From positions 86,620-150,619 of the forward strand of contig RHPI01002836.1 of assembly GCA_009103225.1 (NCBI GenBank): a DNA stretch of 64,000 nucleotides, written 5' to 3'. The first letter of the stretch is position 1, and every line of letters starts with the position of its first letter. This document shows positions 62,011 to 64,000 of this stretch, one piece after another. The position numbers and the translations under genes are program-made. A model generated the notes under the pieces. That model was not told where the DNA came from. It saw only the letters and a list, made by a program, of their open reading frames with translations, and ran no database searches. The stretch comes from Chlorokybus atmophyticus. Its lineage: Eukaryota; Streptophyta; Chlorokybophyceae; Chlorokybales; Chlorokybaceae.

Positions 62011-63758
62011 TCAATCCGTGAGCTTGAGTACGCCCTTTTCCATGAGCGCCAACGCACACTGATGATTATGACTTTCAGCTCCAAAGTTCCCAGCCCGCAG
62101 CGGCTTCCTCGCATCATTTCCATACTCTAATCTCTCCAAACAATCTTTGAGCAATATCCTCTTATATCCGTTCGCTTGCAGGTGCGTGGAGATGATAATA
62201 TCATCCGTGAAAAAACACGCGGGGCTGATATCCTTTGGGTTGCGGAATATGGTTTGGTCATCGAACATACCGCGACGATAAGCGACGCCAACATAGGCTT
62301 CTAACACCTCGGCCTCAACCTTGTCGGGACGCCAATGGACCCAACCGGCAGAGTCGATACCGAGCGAGGAGAAGGCGTACACCTGGTTGGGGGGATGAGA
62401 TGGTGGGTGGGGTGGGGATGGGGGGTTGGGTATTGTGGGGATGGGGGAGTGGGATGTACCTGCTTGGAGTTCCATATGGAGTAGGCGACGAGCGTGGCGA
62501 CGAGGTGCTCATGGTAGTAGTAATCATCATCCACCTGCATGTCACACCACGACTGATTCAAGACACACATACGCACGCACACAGGTCTCCACAAACAACA
62601 AGCACAGGCACACGCGCACACACACACACACGTGCACAACATCCTCCACTCCCTTACCGTGATGATGATGGTCTCCGGATCCGTCTCCATCTCCAGCGCC
62701 GGCAGCAGTTTCGTCGCCGGTCCCCTGTCGTCTTGCGCGCTGTCGAGCAGCACGCGCGCTGGACTCGGCAGAGCCCTCAACCATGGGGGGTCCGGGTAAG
62801 CCCTTCCCGTTCTCGACGACACCTGATGTTGGTTGGTTGGTTGATCACACATTGTTCACTTGCACAACTGCGCGAATTGTTGGGTTGTAGTGACGTGGTA
62901 TGGCGCTCACCCTGGGGAGGAAGATGTAAATCGCATCGGGGAGAAGAGACTGCTGCAGGATGGACATCACAGTGGGACACATGTACTCGACCCTGTGCGA
63001 CACACACAAACAAAACAACATCAACTTCAGCCCACTTGTTAGCAGTGCAGACAACAGGGTCACATGAACTCGACAAAACGGCACTCGCATGCACACGCGC
63101 ATGCACGCACGCTCACAACCACTTCGTGACTCCCCCCACCCCCCCCACCCCCCATCCCCCCCACACACACCCCACCTGTCGGGTGTTGTCGTCATGGACA
63201 CGACGACCCTCGGCCTCAGGTCCCTCGCGATCGGTATGGGTTTGCGCGCTCCGCAGTGGTCGAGGGCGTCGAGCCCGCGAGTGGCCAGCTCGCCCGGGGC
63301 GTCGTCCTTGCGCGTGCGAGAGGAGGGGAGGCGGCAGGAGGAGACGTAGGAGCGGAGGGCGGAGGGGAGGGAGCCGGAGACTGGGGGGGAGAGTGTGAGT
63401 GGATGCGTCGTGTGTGAGAGTGTGCGTCCACACACGCGCATGCGTCCACGTACGCACACCTCGCACCGCGGAAGCACACGCGCGCGAATGGGGGAGCGTC
63501 CACACGCATGGACACACGCACACGCACAGGCACAGGCACGTGCGCACACGTCAACCCCGCAATGCATGTGTGGGTACCTTTCAGTGCCTGACGGTCTGAG
63601 AGGTGCGTCTTGAGGGCGTTTGCCAGCGGCGAGGAGGGGTTGTTCTGCTGACCTGATACACTGTTGCCCTCGTCATCAATGTGGTTGTTGTTGTTGTTGC
63701 TCGCAACTGCGGTTTGAAGAACGTCGCGTGCTGCCGCCGCAGCAGCGTCGCTGATGAG
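62011..63758 (-). CDS. DXD-motif glycosyltransferase-like protein, 5' end beyond window
   Basis: Six exons are visible (63758-63578, 63380-63176, 62992-62911, 62822-62658, 62534-62460, 62382-62011) and join in frame to 359 residues; the first visible exon opens after an AG acceptor, so the N terminus lies past 64000. The first visible part is Ala/Asn/Ser-rich. The catalytic-looking core runs: VVVSMTTTPDRVEYMCPTVM, SLLPDAIYIFLPR, AQDDRGPATKLLPALE, TIIITVDDDYYYHEHLVATL, and IDSAGWVHWRPDK further on. The DDD triad in ITVDDDYYYH is the metal/nucleotide-sugar site expected of GT-A glycosyltransferases, and the preceding GPATKLLPAL phrase is a marker of a poorly characterised algal/bacterial group. 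Sugar and acceptor are unknown. Ends LMEKGVLKLTD-stop. Confidence 0.8.
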
Positions 63759-64000
63759 CTGCAGAAGGGAAAGCAACATGTCAGTCACGCATGCACGTAC
63801 CCACATGTATGTGTGCATGTATCGGTGTCTACAGCACCACCACTGTTGTGCACATAACAGGCGCGCGCGCGCGCACACATCGAGCGCACTCTTGCGTGCA
63901 CGCACGCGAACACGCATGCCACACGACCCATGCCCGTGTCAACACTCACACGCACGCCCGCACATACCACATGACGCACGCACGCCAACCCACACTCATC
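63759..64000. other. Intron of the glycosyltransferase gene, to window edge
   Basis: Alternating CA/GC/TG sequence (for example GCGCGCGCGCGCACAC at 63860-63875) with no exon seen. Confidence 0.55.

Noticed and set aside
62235-63398. 387-residue plus-strand open frame
   Set aside because: It is antisense to the glycosyltransferase exons and is made of reverse-strand codons plus CA-rich introns.

Overview
This window is nuclear DNA from a eukaryote, most likely a plastid-bearing microalga. Nearly every gene is split by GT-AG introns; one intron looks GC-AG. Spliced models close in frame for VPS26, NIFK, MED4, an ARM-repeat protein and others that have no bacterial counterpart. The photosynthetic inference rests on three items: a gyrase A whose core resembles plastid/cyanobacterial GyrA and which carries a leader peptide, a parvulin-rhodanese fusion like the plant chloroplast protein, and an atypical thioredoxin with a leader peptide. 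I could not settle the species. All splice models were read by eye; I checked that exon lengths sum to a multiple of three wherever a protein length is given.

Layout. 1-6.2 kb: no secure gene, but a 3.8 kb sequence bounded by inverted repeats (2004-5790) with several hairpins. 6.2-18 kb: a coiled-coil gene (-), divergent from a ZCCHC8-like zinc-knuckle/PSP/RS gene (+); then a small intronless ORF (-), divergent from VPS26 (+). 18.5-23.4 kb: organellar gyrA (-, 17 exons). 24.4-27.6 kb: a 47-residue membrane protein (+), an atypical thioredoxin (+) and a proline/glutamine-rich membrane protein (-). 28.5-29.05 kb: a MITE with TTA target duplication, then a (TC)n tract. 30.5-33 kb: a secretory-type sulfotransferase (+). 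33-38.9 kb: an AT-rich, gene-poor island with an assembly gap. 39-42.3 kb: an ARM-repeat protein (+) with about one repeat per exon. 43.4-48.2 kb: NIFK/Nop15 (-), divergent from MED4 (+). 49.2-56.7 kb: a GNAT acetyltransferase, two poorly understood plus-strand models, and the PpiC-rhodanese gene. 57.1-61.7 kb: a UshA-type 5'-nucleotidase-family gene (-). 62.0-64 kb: the 3' part of a DXD glycosyltransferase (-), whose 5' end lies outside the window.

The genes look like an ordinary housekeeping neighbourhood, not an operon or functional cluster. They touch RNA decay/splicing (ZCCHC8-like), transcription (MED4), ribosome biogenesis (NIFK), endosomal sorting (VPS26), organelle DNA topology (GyrA), organelle protein folding and redox (PpiC-rhodanese, thioredoxin) and the secretory pathway (sulfotransferase; possibly the glycosyltransferase).

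The unusual material is structural: the inverted-repeat element, the MITE, long perfect hairpins, introns filled with alternating purine-pyrimidine tracts, and a transit-peptide-like first exon present twice, 3.6 kb apart, in front of two different genes.
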